A stretch of 64,000 nt of DNA, taken from assembly GCF_014653945.1 (NCBI RefSeq), contig NZ_BNAU01000011.1, positions 124,001 through 188,000 on the forward strand, read 5' to 3'. Shown piece after piece: positions 48,835 through 57,265 of this stretch (its first letter is position 1; each line of letters starts with the position of its first letter). The position numbers were made by a program, and so were the translations under genes. Below the pieces are notes generated by a model. That model was given only the letters and a program-made list of their open reading frames with translations. It did not search any database and was not told the origin of the DNA. The DNA comes from Amycolatopsis deserti (lineage in GTDB: Bacteria; Actinomycetota; Actinomycetes; Mycobacteriales; Pseudonocardiaceae).

Positions 48835-50379
48835 TCATCGCGGCAGGTGCACGTGCACCCCCGGCCCGAACGGGATGTCCCCGAAGTAGAACACGGCGAG
48901 CAGACCCACCCACACCACCCAGAACGGGATCACGAAGATCGACATGCGGGCGATCAACGTGCCAAGTCGGACATCAGGTTCGTAGCGGCGCAGCACGGTC
49001 AGCAGCACGAACAGGTACGGGCTGAGCGGGGTGATGATCTGCGTGGCCGAGTCGCCGATGCGGTAGGCGGCCTGCACGAACCCCGGGTCGTAGCCCAGCA
49101 GCATGAACGCGGGCACGAACACCGGCGCCACCAGCGACCACAGCGCCGAGCCGGAGGTGATGAACAGGTTCAGCACCGACACCAGCACGACGAACGCCAG
49201 GATGCCGGCGAACCCGGTCAGGTGCACCGACCGCAGGAACTCCGCGCTGCGCACGGCCAGCAGGGTGCCCAGGTTGCTCCACGTGAAGACGGCGATGAAC
49301 TGCGAGATCGCCAGGATCAGCACGATGTAGCCGGCCATGTCCTTGACGGCCTCGGCCATCATCGAGGGCACGTCACCGGGTTTCGTGATCGTGCCGGTCG
49401 TGACGCCGTAGGTGAGCCCGGCGAGCACGAACGCCAGGAACAGCACCAGCACCAGCCCGGTCAGCAGCGGCGAGCTGATCAGTGAGCCGTTGTCGCCGCG
49501 CAGCGGGCTACCCGGCAGCAGCCACGCCACGGCGACCAGCACGACGTACCCCGCCAGCACGATCGCGGCGCGCCGCAAACCCTTGCGCTGCACCGCGGTC
49601 AGCGCCGCGCTCTCGTCCGCCGCGGTGCCCTCGGGCGGCGTGTAGGGGACCAGCCGCGGCTCCAGCACGCGGGCGGTCAGCCACGCGCCGAGGAACGGCA
49701 GGATCAGCCCGGCCGCCGCCGTGAAGAACCAGTTCATCGCCATGGTGACCTGCGGCTGCACCGCGACCGGGACGACGGTCACCGCCTTCTGCGTCAGCCC
49801 GGACAGCAGGGCGTCGTAGCTGCCGAGCAGGGTGCCGGCGCCGTAACCGCCGGTGACGCAGGCGAAACTGCCCACCGCGCCGGCCACCGGGTGCCGCCCG
49901 GCGGCGCGGAACACCAGTGCGGCCAGCGGTGGGATGACGATGATGCCAGCGTCGGCCATGACGTGTGCCTGGAAGGACACCAGCGACACCGCGAACGGCA
50001 GCAGCCAGCGCGGGGCGCGCGAGAAGACGGCGCGCACGGCCGCCTCGAGCAGCCCGGCGCGTTCGGCCAGGCCGACGGCCAGCAGCATCACCAGGACGTT
50101 GCCCAGCGGCGGGAAGGTGACGAAGTTGTCGACGAGCTTGCTCAGCAGGAACCGCACGCCCTCGCCGGTGAACAGGCCCTTGACGGCCACCGGTTGCGTC
50201 GTGCCGGGCACCGTGACGGTGACGTGGAAGGCGGCGACCGCGGTGGTGATCACCCCGAGCGCCGCGAACAGGTAGACGAACAGGAAGAACGGGTCCGGCA
50301 GGCGGTTGCCGACCCGTTCGACGAAGCCGAGAACGCGCTCGGCGGGGGACTGTTTCGCCTGTGCTGGGGTGGTGCTCAA
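48835..50379 (-). CDS. AbgT-family p-aminobenzoyl-glutamate/antimetabolite transporter
   Basis: Membrane protein of 514 aa with about eleven to thirteen helices, the usual AbgT length. Family features include NRLPDPFFLFVYLFA at helix 1, FQAHVMADAGIIVIPPLAA and SGSALWSLVAPVFVPAF, the re-entrant-loop segment, and DSATQIITPLSPYL. The start is TTG at 50379 with AAGGAGG seven bases upstream. AbgT homologues import p-aminobenzoyl-glutamate or export sulfonamides. The linked M20 hydrolase favours import and salvage of folate breakdown products. Confidence 0.9.
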   Translation of the reverse strand: MSTTPAQAKQSPAERVLGFVERVGNRLPDPFFLFVYLFAALGVITTAVAAFHVTVTVPGTTQPVAVKGLFTGEGVRFLLSKLVDNFVTFPPLGNVLVMLLAVGLAERAGLLEAAVRAVFSRAPRWLLPFAVSLVSFQAHVMADAGIIVIPPLAALVFRAAGRHPVAGAVGSFACVTGGYGAGTLLGSYDALLSGLTQKAVTVVPVAVQPQVTMAMNWFFTAAAGLILPFLGAWLTARVLEPRLVPYTPPEGTAADESAALTAVQRKGLRRAAIVLAGYVVLVAVAWLLPGSPLRGDNGSLISSPLLTGLVLVLFLAFVLAGLTYGVTTGTITKPGDVPSMMAEAVKDMAGYIVLILAISQFIAVFTWSNLGTLLAVRSAEFLRSVHLTGFAGILAFVVLVSVLNLFITSGSALWSLVAPVFVPAFMLLGYDPGFVQAAYRIGDSATQIITPLSPYLFVLLTVLRRYEPDVRLGTLIARMSIFVIPFWVVWVGLLAVFYFGDIPFGPGVHVHLPR

Positions 50380-50551
50380 CCGCTGCCTCCTTGATCGTCC
50401 CGGCTCAGGATGGCAGCCGACGGTGTCGGCGGGATGTCGGAGTTTTTCGGACAGGTGAAGTAAACCGGATGGCGGCAACCGGTGGGCCGGAATTGTCGGT
50501 GGGGGCCGCTAGCGTCGGTTCGTCTTGGTGGATCACGACGAGGGGGACCCG

Positions 50552-51616
50552 ATGACCGAGCTGTTCGAGCTCCGGCGGTACACGCTGCGCCCGGGACGGC
50601 GCGACGAGCTGATCGCGCTGTTCGACGCGCAGTTCGTGGAGTCACAGGCCGAGGCGGGGATGCGGGTGTACGGCCAGTTCCGCGACCTGGACGACCCGGA
50701 CCGCTTCGTGTGGATCCGGGGCTTCCCGGAGGCGGCCCGGAGAGCCGAGGCGCTGGCCGCCTTCTACGAGCGACATCCGGCGTGGCTGACCCACCGGGAA
50801 GCCGCCAACGCGACGATGGTGGATTCGGATGACGTGCTTCTGCTGGAGCCGGTGACGGGCGGCTTGGAAGCGGCACGTGGGGCGCCGGCTGGGGTGGCGG
50901 GCCCCGCCGGACGCGGCACGGCCGCACCCGAGCCGCTGGATTCCAGCGGAGAAGGCGCGGCGCCGCTCGCGGTGGCGCGGGGTTCGGGCGGGGGCGGCGC
51001 CGAGTTACCCGCGGTGGCGCGGGGTTCCGGTGAAGGGGGCACGGCCGCGCCCGAAACAGTCGATTCCCGTGGGGATGGCGCTGCACCGCCGGGCGCCGCG
51101 GCGAGGTCCGGTGGGGGAGACGCGGCACCGCCCGAGGCGACGGCGCACCCCGGCGGAGAAGGTACGGGGCCGCCGATGCGTTCAGATGGGGAGGGCACGA
51201 TCCCGCTGAGGGATGCGCGGCGTTCAGGCGGGGGAGACGCGGCACCGCCCGAGGCGACGGCGCACCCCGGCGGACACGGTACGGGAGCGGCGGTGCGCTC
51301 TGGTGAGGAAAGCACCGGGCCGCCGCGCGTGGCGAATTTCGAGATCGTCGTGTGTTATCCGGATGATCCGGCGGCGTTCGCGGCCTACTTCCAGCAGGAA
51401 CTTGCGCCCATCCTCACCGCCGCGGGGGCTCCACCGCTCGCCTCCTTCCAGAGCTCCTCCCGCCGCAATGACTATCCGCGCCTGCCGGTTCGTGAGGGCG
51501 AGCGCGTCTTCGTCTGGCTCACCCGCTCTCCGGCACCGGTCGAGCTGCTCCTGCTCGGACGGCGGCCACCCGAGCGGCTCCGTCTCGCGCCGACGCCGGG
51601 CTCTTGGCTCCGATAG
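50552..51616 (+). CDS. NIPSNAP-domain protein interrupted by a Gly/Ala/Pro repeat array
   Basis: Protein of 354 aa. Residues 1-105 (ELFELRRYTLRPGRRDELIALFD, RFVWIRGFPEAARRAEAL) are a NIPSNAP-type dimeric alpha/beta-barrel domain. Residues about 265-354 (FEIVVCYPDDPAAFAAYFQQEL) look like the second half-domain. Between them lies about 155 residues of low-complexity sequence rich in Gly, Ala and Pro. This includes a 39-codon-period repeat whose core, GGGDAAPPEATAHPGG, is present twice (about 187 and 226). Ordinary NIPSNAP proteins of this group have no such insert. GAGGGGGACCCG precedes the ATG. Confidence 0.82.
   Translation: MTELFELRRYTLRPGRRDELIALFDAQFVESQAEAGMRVYGQFRDLDDPDRFVWIRGFPEAARRAEALAAFYERHPAWLTHREAANATMVDSDDVLLLEPVTGGLEAARGAPAGVAGPAGRGTAAPEPLDSSGEGAAPLAVARGSGGGGAELPAVARGSGEGGTAAPETVDSRGDGAAPPGAAARSGGGDAAPPEATAHPGGEGTGPPMRSDGEGTIPLRDARRSGGGDAAPPEATAHPGGHGTGAAVRSGEESTGPPRVANFEIVVCYPDDPAAFAAYFQQELAPILTAAGAPPLASFQSSSRRNDYPRLPVREGERVFVWLTRSPAPVELLLLGRRPPERLRLAPTPGSWLR
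50877..51335 (+). repeat. In-frame minisatellite inside the NIPSNAP gene
   Basis: GC-rich repeated DNA coding for degenerate roughly 19-residue units. The clearest pair, about 58 bp long, begins at 51111 and 51228 (period 117 bp, 39 codons) and is nearly identical, including GAGACGCGGCACCGCCCGAG. Length changes in multiples of three would keep the frame open. Confidence 0.75.
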
Positions 51617-51659
51617 AACCCACTATGTCCACAAAGGAGGTGACCGATCCGGACTCTGA

Positions 51660-51745
51660 CAACTGAACACAACCCCCGGCGCGGGGTGACCGCCGGGCGA
51701 GCAACTGAACACAACCCCGGCTTGCCGAGGTTACCGCCGGGCGAG
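51660..51745 (-). repeat. Direct tandem repeat of the aconitase 3' end plus hairpin
   Basis: Read leftward, 51745-51702 (last codons of the aconitase gene, stop, hairpin and TTGTGTTCAGTTG) is followed without a gap by 51701-51660, a 42-nt near copy. Both begin CTCGCCCGGCGGT and end TTGTGTTCAGTTG. Copy 1 folds as AACCTCGGC-AA-GCCGGGGTT and copy 2 as ACCCCG-CGC-CGGGGGT, so this is a doubled terminator-like element carrying the last four codons with it. Confidence 0.85.
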
Positions 51746-53665
51746 GAGTGGGATCCGGCCGCCGGCCAGGACCGCTTCCACCTGGCGCGGCGACAAGCGG
51801 TGCCGCACCGGGATGTCCACGCCCGTGGTGGTGTCGGTGACCGTGATCTCCTCGCCTTCGGGCAGCTGCGCGCGCAACGCCCGCAGCGCGAGGACGTGTC
51901 CCTGCTCGACGCGGTCGTAGTCGGCCGGGTCGGTGAACTCCAGCGCGAGGATCCCGAAGTTGGCGAGGTTCTGCCAATGAATGCGGGCGAACGACTTGGC
52001 GATCACCGCCACCAAACCGAGGTGGCGTGGCGTGATGGCGGCGTGCTCGCGCGACGACCCCTGCCCGTAGTTGTCCCCGCCGACGACGAAATGCCCGCCG
52101 TCGGTCTTGCGGGCCCGCGACGGGTACGTCTCGTCGACGCGGGTGAAGGTGAAGTCGGCCAGCTTCGGGATGTTCGAGCGGAACGGCAGGGCCGCGGCAC
52201 CGGCGGGGGAGATCTCGTCGGTCGAGATGTTGTCGCCCACCTTCAGCAACACGACGGCCTCGATGTCGTCCGGCAGGGGCGGGAAATCCGGCAGCGACGA
52301 AATATTGGGGCCCTTGACCAGCTCCTCCTTCGCGGCCCGCTCCGGCGGCAGCGGCGGCACCAGCATGGCCGTGTTCACGCTCGCCCGCTCGGGCAGCGTC
52401 ACCGACGGGTAGCCCATGCTCAGCTCCCGCGGATCGGTGATCACGCCGGTCAGCGCGGCCGCCGTCGCGGTCTCCGGCGAGCACAGCCACACCCGGTCCT
52501 CCCGCGTCCCGGACCGGCCGGGGAAGTTCCGCGGGAACGTGCGCAGCGAGTTCTGCCCGGCCGCCGGCGCCTGCCCCATCCCGATGCACCCCAGGCACCC
52601 GGCCTGGTGCAGCCGCGCGCCCGCGGACACCAGATCCAGCGTCGCGCCCATCTTCGTCAGATCCGCGAGGATCTCCCGTGACGACGGGTTCACGTCGAAG
52701 CTCACCGCGTCGTGCGTCTGCCGCCCCCGCACCATCGCCGCCGCCACGGCGAAATCCCGCAGCCCGGGGTTGGCCGACGAGCCGATCACCACCTGCCGCA
52801 CCTCGGTGCCGGCCACCTCCCGCACGGGCACCACGTCGTCCGGCGACGACGGGCGCGCGATCAGCGGCTCCAAAGTGGACAGATCGATCTCCTCGGACAG
52901 GTCGTACACGGCGTCCGGATCGGGCAGGACCTCGACGAAATCCTCCGCCCGGCCCTGCGCCCGCAGAAAATCACGCACCGCGTCGTCGGCGGGGAACACC
53001 GTGGTCGTCGCCCCTAGTTCGGCGCCCATGTTCGCGATCACGTGCCGGTCCATCGCCGACAACGACGCCAGCCCCGGCCCGTGGTACTCCACGATCCGGT
53101 TCAGCCCGCCCTTGACGCTGTGCCGGCGCAGCATCTCCAGGATCACGTCCTTGGCCGACACCCACTCCGGCAGCGACCCGGTCAGCCGCACGCCCCAGAT
53201 CTCCGGCATTCGCAGGTACAGCGGCTCCCCGGCGATCGCCAGCGCGACCTCCAGCCTGCCGACCCCGACCGCGAGCATGCCGAGCGACCCGGCGGCGCAC
53301 GTGTGCGAATCGGACCCGACCATCGTGCGCCCCGGCACCCCGAACCGCGCCATGTGCGTCGGGTGCGAAACCCCGTTGCCCGGCTTGGAATACCACAGCC
53401 CGAACCGCCGGCACGCCGAGCGGAGGAACGCGTGGTCCTCGGCGTTCTTCTCGTCCGCCTGCAGCAGGTTGTGGTCGACGTACTGGACGCTCACCTCGGT
53501 GCGCGCCCGGTCCAGCCCCAGGGCCTCCAGCTCCTGCATCACCAGCGTGCCGGTGGCGTCCTGGGTGAGGGTCTGGTCGACCCGCAACCCGATCTCGCGA
53601 CCCGGCACCGGCTCACCGGACACCAGGTGGCTCTCGATCAGCTTGCGCGCGACCGGGAACCCCAC
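51731..53665 (-). CDS. Aconitate hydratase (mitochondrial-type, 644 aa)
   Basis: Aconitase-family [4Fe-4S] dehydratase interconverting citrate and isocitrate, or a close relative acting on a related tricarboxylate. It has VGSDSHTCAAGSLGML with the first cluster Cys and HQAGCLGCIGMGQAPAAG with the other two. The swivel domain contains GDNYGQGSSREHAAI. At 644 aa it is much shorter than the roughly 900-aa AcnA of actinomycete TCA cycles, so it may be a second aconitase or a dedicated dehydratase. The GTG start follows CCGGAGGTAGCC, 2 nt after the NDH-2 stop. Confidence 0.88.
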   Translation of the reverse strand: MGFPVARKLIESHLVSGEPVPGREIGLRVDQTLTQDATGTLVMQELEALGLDRARTEVSVQYVDHNLLQADEKNAEDHAFLRSACRRFGLWYSKPGNGVSHPTHMARFGVPGRTMVGSDSHTCAAGSLGMLAVGVGRLEVALAIAGEPLYLRMPEIWGVRLTGSLPEWVSAKDVILEMLRRHSVKGGLNRIVEYHGPGLASLSAMDRHVIANMGAELGATTTVFPADDAVRDFLRAQGRAEDFVEVLPDPDAVYDLSEEIDLSTLEPLIARPSSPDDVVPVREVAGTEVRQVVIGSSANPGLRDFAVAAAMVRGRQTHDAVSFDVNPSSREILADLTKMGATLDLVSAGARLHQAGCLGCIGMGQAPAAGQNSLRTFPRNFPGRSGTREDRVWLCSPETATAAALTGVITDPRELSMGYPSVTLPERASVNTAMLVPPLPPERAAKEELVKGPNISSLPDFPPLPDDIEAVVLLKVGDNISTDEISPAGAAALPFRSNIPKLADFTFTRVDETYPSRARKTDGGHFVVGGDNYGQGSSREHAAITPRHLGLVAVIAKSFARIHWQNLANFGILALEFTDPADYDRVEQGHVLALRALRAQLPEGEEITVTDTTTGVDIPVRHRLSPRQVEAVLAGGRIPLLARR

Positions 53666-53667
53666 GG

Positions 53668-54972
53668 CTACCTCCGGCTGGCTCGCACGAACTGCTCCCG
53701 CGGGTGGTGCTGCTCGCCGGTCGCCACGACCTGCCGCCCGAACGGCAGCGAGATCAGCCAGTCCGCGGCGATCCGCGTCTTGCGGTGCGCGGTCGGCATC
53801 GTCATCAGGTGGTAGGCGCGGTGCAGCGCCCACGCCGGCCAGCCACGCAGCTTGACGCCATAGATCTGTGCGACGCCCTGGTACAGGCCCAGGCTCGCGA
53901 CCGATCCCGCGTAGGAGTGCCGGTAACCGGCCAGCGGCCCGCCGCGCAGCGTCGCGACGATGTTCTTCGCCAGCACCACCGCCTGCCGCGACGCGTGCTG
54001 CGCCGAGGGCGCGCACACCGCGCCCGGCTCCTTGCTGGTCACGTCCGGCACCGCGGCCGCGTCGCCGGCCGAGAACACGCCCGGCGTGCCGTCCACCTCC
54101 AGCGTCGTGGCGCAGCAGACCCGGCCGCGCGGGTTCAGCGGCAGGTCGGTGTCGGCGAGCATCGGGCTCGGCTTGACGCCCGCGGTCCACACGATCGTGC
54201 CGGCGTCGAACTCGGTGTCGTCGCCGAGCACGACGTGGCAGTCCTCGCACGACTTGAGCGTCGTGCCCAGGTGCACCTCGAAGCCGCGCTTGGTCAGCAC
54301 GTCCAGCGTGTAGCTCGCCAGCGACGAGCTGACCTCCGGCATGATCCGGTCGGCCGCCTCGACCAGCACCCACCGCAGCTCGGACCGGTCCAGGCCGTAG
54401 GCGGGCAGCGCGTGCCGGGTCATGTCCTCCAGCTCGGCCATCGCCTCGATGCCCGCGTACCCGCCGCCGACGAACACGAACGTCAGCAGCTTGCGCCGCA
54501 GCTCCCGGTCCACCGTGCTGGCCGCGATGTCGAGCCGCGACAGCACGTGGTTGCGCAGGTAGACGGCCTCCTCCAGGGTCTTGAACCCGATGCCGTGCTC
54601 GGCCAGACCGGGGATCGGCAGCGTCTTGGACACCGAGCCGGGCGCGACCACGAGGATGTCGTAGCCGAGCCGCTCGACGTGCCCGTCGGCGACCCGCAGC
54701 GTGACCGACTTCGAGGTCGTGTCGATGCCGGTCGCCTCCGCGGCCATCACCGTGCAGCCGGGCAGCACCTCGCGCAGCGGCACGACCACGTGCCGCGGCT
54801 CGACGGATCCGGCCGCGGCCTCGGCCAGGAACGGCTGGTAGGTCATGTAGGACCGCGGGTCGACCACGGTCAGCTGGGCTTCCTCGGCGGTGAGCCGCTT
54901 GCGCAGCTGCCGCGCCGTCGTGGCGCCGACGTAACCACCGCCGATGATCACGATCCGGGCGGGGTCAGCCAC
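53668..54972 (-). CDS. Type II NADH dehydrogenase (NDH-2-like)
   Basis: FAD-dependent pyridine nucleotide oxidoreductase of 434 aa. N-terminal FAD motif IVIIGGGYVGATTARQLRK; second dinucleotide motif FVFVGGGYAGIEAMAEL near residue 165; VFSAGDAAAVPD near residue 300. It matches NDH-2, which oxidises NADH and reduces quinone at the membrane without pumping. The GTG start has GAGGAGG seven bases upstream and overlaps the small acidic gene by 8 nt. Coupling to an aconitase suggests a shared need in carbon and redox flow. Confidence 0.9.
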   Translation of the reverse strand: MADPARIVIIGGGYVGATTARQLRKRLTAEEAQLTVVDPRSYMTYQPFLAEAAAGSVEPRHVVVPLREVLPGCTVMAAEATGIDTTSKSVTLRVADGHVERLGYDILVVAPGSVSKTLPIPGLAEHGIGFKTLEEAVYLRNHVLSRLDIAASTVDRELRRKLLTFVFVGGGYAGIEAMAELEDMTRHALPAYGLDRSELRWVLVEAADRIMPEVSSSLASYTLDVLTKRGFEVHLGTTLKSCEDCHVVLGDDTEFDAGTIVWTAGVKPSPMLADTDLPLNPRGRVCCATTLEVDGTPGVFSAGDAAAVPDVTSKEPGAVCAPSAQHASRQAVVLAKNIVATLRGGPLAGYRHSYAGSVASLGLYQGVAQIYGVKLRGWPAWALHRAYHLMTMPTAHRKTRIAADWLISLPFGRQVVATGEQHHPREQFVRASRR

Positions 54973-55195
54973 GCAGTGCCTCCTCGTCCGTCTCGAACTC
55001 CACTTCCTGCTGCTGCTCGGCCACGTCACCGGGGTCCGCCTCGGCCGGGAGCCCGGGCTCCGGGCCGGTCCGCCGCGGGGCGTCCACGTGCTGCCGCTGG
55101 GCCAGCGCGTCGGCCACCGGGGCCTCGGGGTCGGGCGGCAGCGGCGACTCCCGCTCCAGCGCTTCGCGGACGGACTCCTCGTCGGGCTCGGTCAC
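54965..55195 (-). CDS. Small acidic protein
   Basis: Strongly acidic, Pro-rich protein of 76 aa (TEPDEESVREALERE, EEVEFETDEEALRG-like end) with no hydrophobic segment and no Cys. I know no function; it is probably intrinsically disordered. The GTG start has AGGAGGGA upstream and the 3' end overlaps the NDH-2 gene, so it is translated as part of that operon. Confidence 0.75.
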   Translation of the reverse strand: MTEPDEESVREALERESPLPPDPEAPVADALAQRQHVDAPRRTGPEPGLPAEADPGDVAEQQQEVEFETDEEALRG

Positions 55196-55212
55196 GCCAA
55201 TCCCTCCTCGTG

Positions 55213-55773
55213 TCAGTGGGTCTTCTCGAGTTCGGCGATCGCCTGCTCGACGCCCGCGACCACGTCGGGGTGGCCCAGGGGCAGCGGCGCGGGGATCCGG
55301 TCCTCGGCACCGCCGGTGCTGTGCGCCACCACCCGCACCTCGACGCCGGACTCCGCGAGCGCGTCGATCCGCTCACGGTGGTCGTCCACCCAGTGCCGGT
55401 CGGCGATCTCGCCGTCGCCCGGCGGCACGAACTGGTCCGCGGCCGGGTCGACCAGCAGAACCGAGCGCAGCGCGGCGGAGTGCTTCTCGGCCAGGCGCAG
55501 GGCGCCGTCGGCGAACGGCCCGCTCGCCACGACGTGCACCGCCTCGCCGGGCGGGTCGGACAGCAGGTCGTCGGCCTGCGTCAGCCCGCCGTCGGAGGGC
55601 AGCCGGCACCACACGATCCGCCACCGGTCGGTCTTGTCCCGCCAGGTCGCCGGCAGGCCCTCGTGCTTGGCCAGGCCGGTCGGATCGAGCACCAGCACGG
55701 TCGGCCCGTCCGGGGTACCTTCGGTTACGGCGGCCGGGCCCTCGGCACGCACCGGGTCCGGGGAGTAGTTCAT
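55213..55773 (-). CDS. Alpha/beta-hydrolase-like protein (degenerate)
   Basis: Protein of 186 aa resembling a short alpha/beta hydrolase. It has VLVLDPTGLAKHEGLP as the first strand, HVVASGPFADGALRLAEKH where the nucleophile elbow would be (Gly-x-Ser is replaced by Ala-Ser-Gly), and SVLLVDPAADQFVPPGD. The classic GxSxG is not present, so hydrolase activity is doubtful. GAGAAAGGAGCGGTTG precedes the ATG. It heads the operon that continues with the small acidic protein, NDH-2 and aconitase. Confidence 0.7.
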   Translation of the reverse strand: MNYSPDPVRAEGPAAVTEGTPDGPTVLVLDPTGLAKHEGLPATWRDKTDRWRIVWCRLPSDGGLTQADDLLSDPPGEAVHVVASGPFADGALRLAEKHSAALRSVLLVDPAADQFVPPGDGEIADRHWVDDHRERIDALAESGVEVRVVAHSTGGAEDRIPAPLPLGHPDVVAGVEQAIAELEKTH

Positions 55774-55851
55774 CAACCGCTCCTTTCTCCGGTCCCCGGC
55801 TACCCCGGGGGCTGCCGCCCTACACGGATCACGTGCGGACAGGGGATGGAC

Positions 55852-56061
55852 ATGCGAGACCATTTGCAGGAGGTCGCCGGCTTCAACGTCCCGGTCACGT
55901 CGGCCGAGGACACCGAGATGATCGCGGCGCAGCGCCGGCGCGCGGTGCGCGCGGTCGCGTCCGCGGCGGCCGACGCCGAGGACTGCGCGCTGCTGCTGGA
56001 CGCCCTCGGGCTGAAGCCGGCGGAGGGGATCACGCCGGTTCCGGCGCAACGGCTCGGCTGA
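55852..56061 (+). CDS. Small hypothetical protein
   Basis: A 69-aa soluble helical protein (MRDHLQEVAGFNVPVTSAED, then Arg/Ala-rich helix and ALLLDALGLKPAEG). No family is recognised with certainty; similar small proteins occur widely in Pseudonocardiales. ATG 55852 has AGGGG six bases upstream; ATG 55846 would sit on that site. It is divergent from the hydrolase/NDH-2 operon. Confidence 0.65.
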   Translation: MRDHLQEVAGFNVPVTSAEDTEMIAAQRRRAVRAVASAAADAEDCALLLDALGLKPAEGITPVPAQRLG

Positions 56062-56161
56062 TCGGGTGTAACGCTGGTCACGGTTGGCGCCGGCTGGGGA
56101 ACGGCGCGGCCGGGCCGGCGTTGCCACGGGTGGTAGCACCGATCACCGCGGAAGGATCTCC

Positions 56162-56653
56162 ATGGCCCTGGCTGACATCGAGCTGCGCACGCTCGCCGGC
56201 GAACCCGCGACCCTGGGCGGCCTGGGCCGCAAGGCTCTGCTCGTCGTGAACGTCGCGTCCAAGTGCGGCCTGACGCCGCAGTACGCCGCGCTGGAGCGGC
56301 TGCAGGAACGCTACGGCGACCGGGGGTTCTCCGTAGTCGGTTTCCCGTGCAACCAGTTCGCCGGGCAGGAGCCGGGCAGTGCCGAGGAGATCGCCACGTT
56401 CTGCTCGGCGACCTACGGAGTCACGTTCCCGATGTTCGAAAAGATCGAGGTCAACGGCCCCGGCCGGCACCCGGTCTACGCCGAGCTGGTTCAGACGCCG
56501 GACGCCGACGGCGAGAGCGGGGACGTGCAGTGGAACTTCGAGAAGTTCCTCGTCGACCCGGACGGCAAGGTGGTGGCCCGGTTCCGGCCGCGGACCGACC
56601 CGGAGGCCCCGGAGGTCGTCGAGGCGATCGAAGCTGCCCTCCCGGCCGCCTGA
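56162..56653 (+). CDS. Glutathione peroxidase-family thiol peroxidase
   Basis: Peroxidase of 163 aa of the GPx family, cysteine type. Catalytic Cys 35 is in NVASKCGLTPQY; Gln 65 and Trp 124 complete the tetrad (FPCNQFAGQEP, VQWNFEKFLV). Cys 81 (TFCSATYGVTFP) is a plausible resolving residue, so the reductant is likely thioredoxin rather than glutathione, which actinomycetes lack. It has GGAAGGATCTCC before the ATG and is convergent with a MarR gene. Confidence 0.93.
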   Translation: MALADIELRTLAGEPATLGGLGRKALLVVNVASKCGLTPQYAALERLQERYGDRGFSVVGFPCNQFAGQEPGSAEEIATFCSATYGVTFPMFEKIEVNGPGRHPVYAELVQTPDADGESGDVQWNFEKFLVDPDGKVVARFRPRTDPEAPEVVEAIEAALPAA

Positions 56654-56658
56654 AGCAG

Positions 56659-56670
56659 TCAAAGATTTGA
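56659..56670. promoter_or_regulatory. TCAAAGATTTGA palindrome (copy 1 of the MarR-linked site)
   Basis: TCAAA-GA-TTTGA lies in the gap between the gpx stop and the MarR stop. Its wider context AGTCAAAGATTTGATGAAAG differs at two of twenty positions from the sequence upstream of the MBL gene. No promoter reads from here, so its role is uncertain. Confidence 0.5.
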
Positions 56671-56725
56671 TGAAAGTGGCGCGGTAGTTCAGTGACCCGC
56701 GCCACGCCGATCAAGGGGCCGGTTC

Positions 56726-57265
56726 CTAGAAGCGGCGCTTGGCGTCGAGCGCCGCGGAACTGGTCGTCAGCTTCTCCAGCAGTCCGATCAGGATGGTCTG
56801 CTCGGGCTTGGTCAGCGCGTTGGCCCACGCCTGCTCGCGTGCGTTGTGGGCCTCGTACGCGCTGGTGATGGCCTGGTGGCCGGCCTCGGTGAGGTTCAGC
56901 AGCACCGCGCGCCGGTCGTGCTCGGCCTGCTTGCGCGACACCAGCCCGTCCCGCTCCAGCGTGTTGACCAGGGCGGACACCGCCGCCCGGCTCATCCCGG
57001 ACAGCCGCGCGACCCGCTTGGCCTCCATCGGGCCGGCCAACCACAGCACGAACAGGACCCGGAACCCGCCCCAGCTCCACCCGCGCGGCCGGTGCACCGT
57101 GGACTCCCAGTCGTAGACGAGTGCGCTGGTCAGGCGGTGCAGCGTGAGCCCGAGGCGCATCGCGGTGGCGTCGACCGCGGGCAGTTCGGCGGTCGTCTTC
57201 GCGATCGCGTAGTCCACGAACGTCAGGTAGTCCAGCTCGTCGGGGGCAGCCGGTTCTGCGGTCAT
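56726..57265 (-). CDS. MarR-family regulator
   Basis: MarR regulator of 179 aa. The HTH/wing is PMEAKRVARLSGMSRAAVSALVNTLERDGLVSRKQAEHDRRAVLLNLTEAG; long helices at both ends dimerise. TAGCCT lies seven bases before the ATG without a ribosome site, suggesting a leaderless transcript. It is divergent from the MBL/monooxygenase operon, with a TCAAA-TTTGA palindrome in the gap. It probably represses that operon until an aromatic ligand is present. Confidence 0.92.
   Translation of the reverse strand: MTAEPAAPDELDYLTFVDYAIAKTTAELPAVDATAMRLGLTLHRLTSALVYDWESTVHRPRGWSWGGFRVLFVLWLAGPMEAKRVARLSGMSRAAVSALVNTLERDGLVSRKQAEHDRRAVLLNLTEAGHQAITSAYEAHNAREQAWANALTKPEQTILIGLLEKLTTSSAALDAKRRF

Noticed and set aside
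50877-51335. The repeat array in the NIPSNAP gene as a separate mobile repeat element.
   Set aside because: It is in frame, has no terminal inverted repeats or target-site duplication, and consists of degenerate short units, which fits internal minisatellite expansion.
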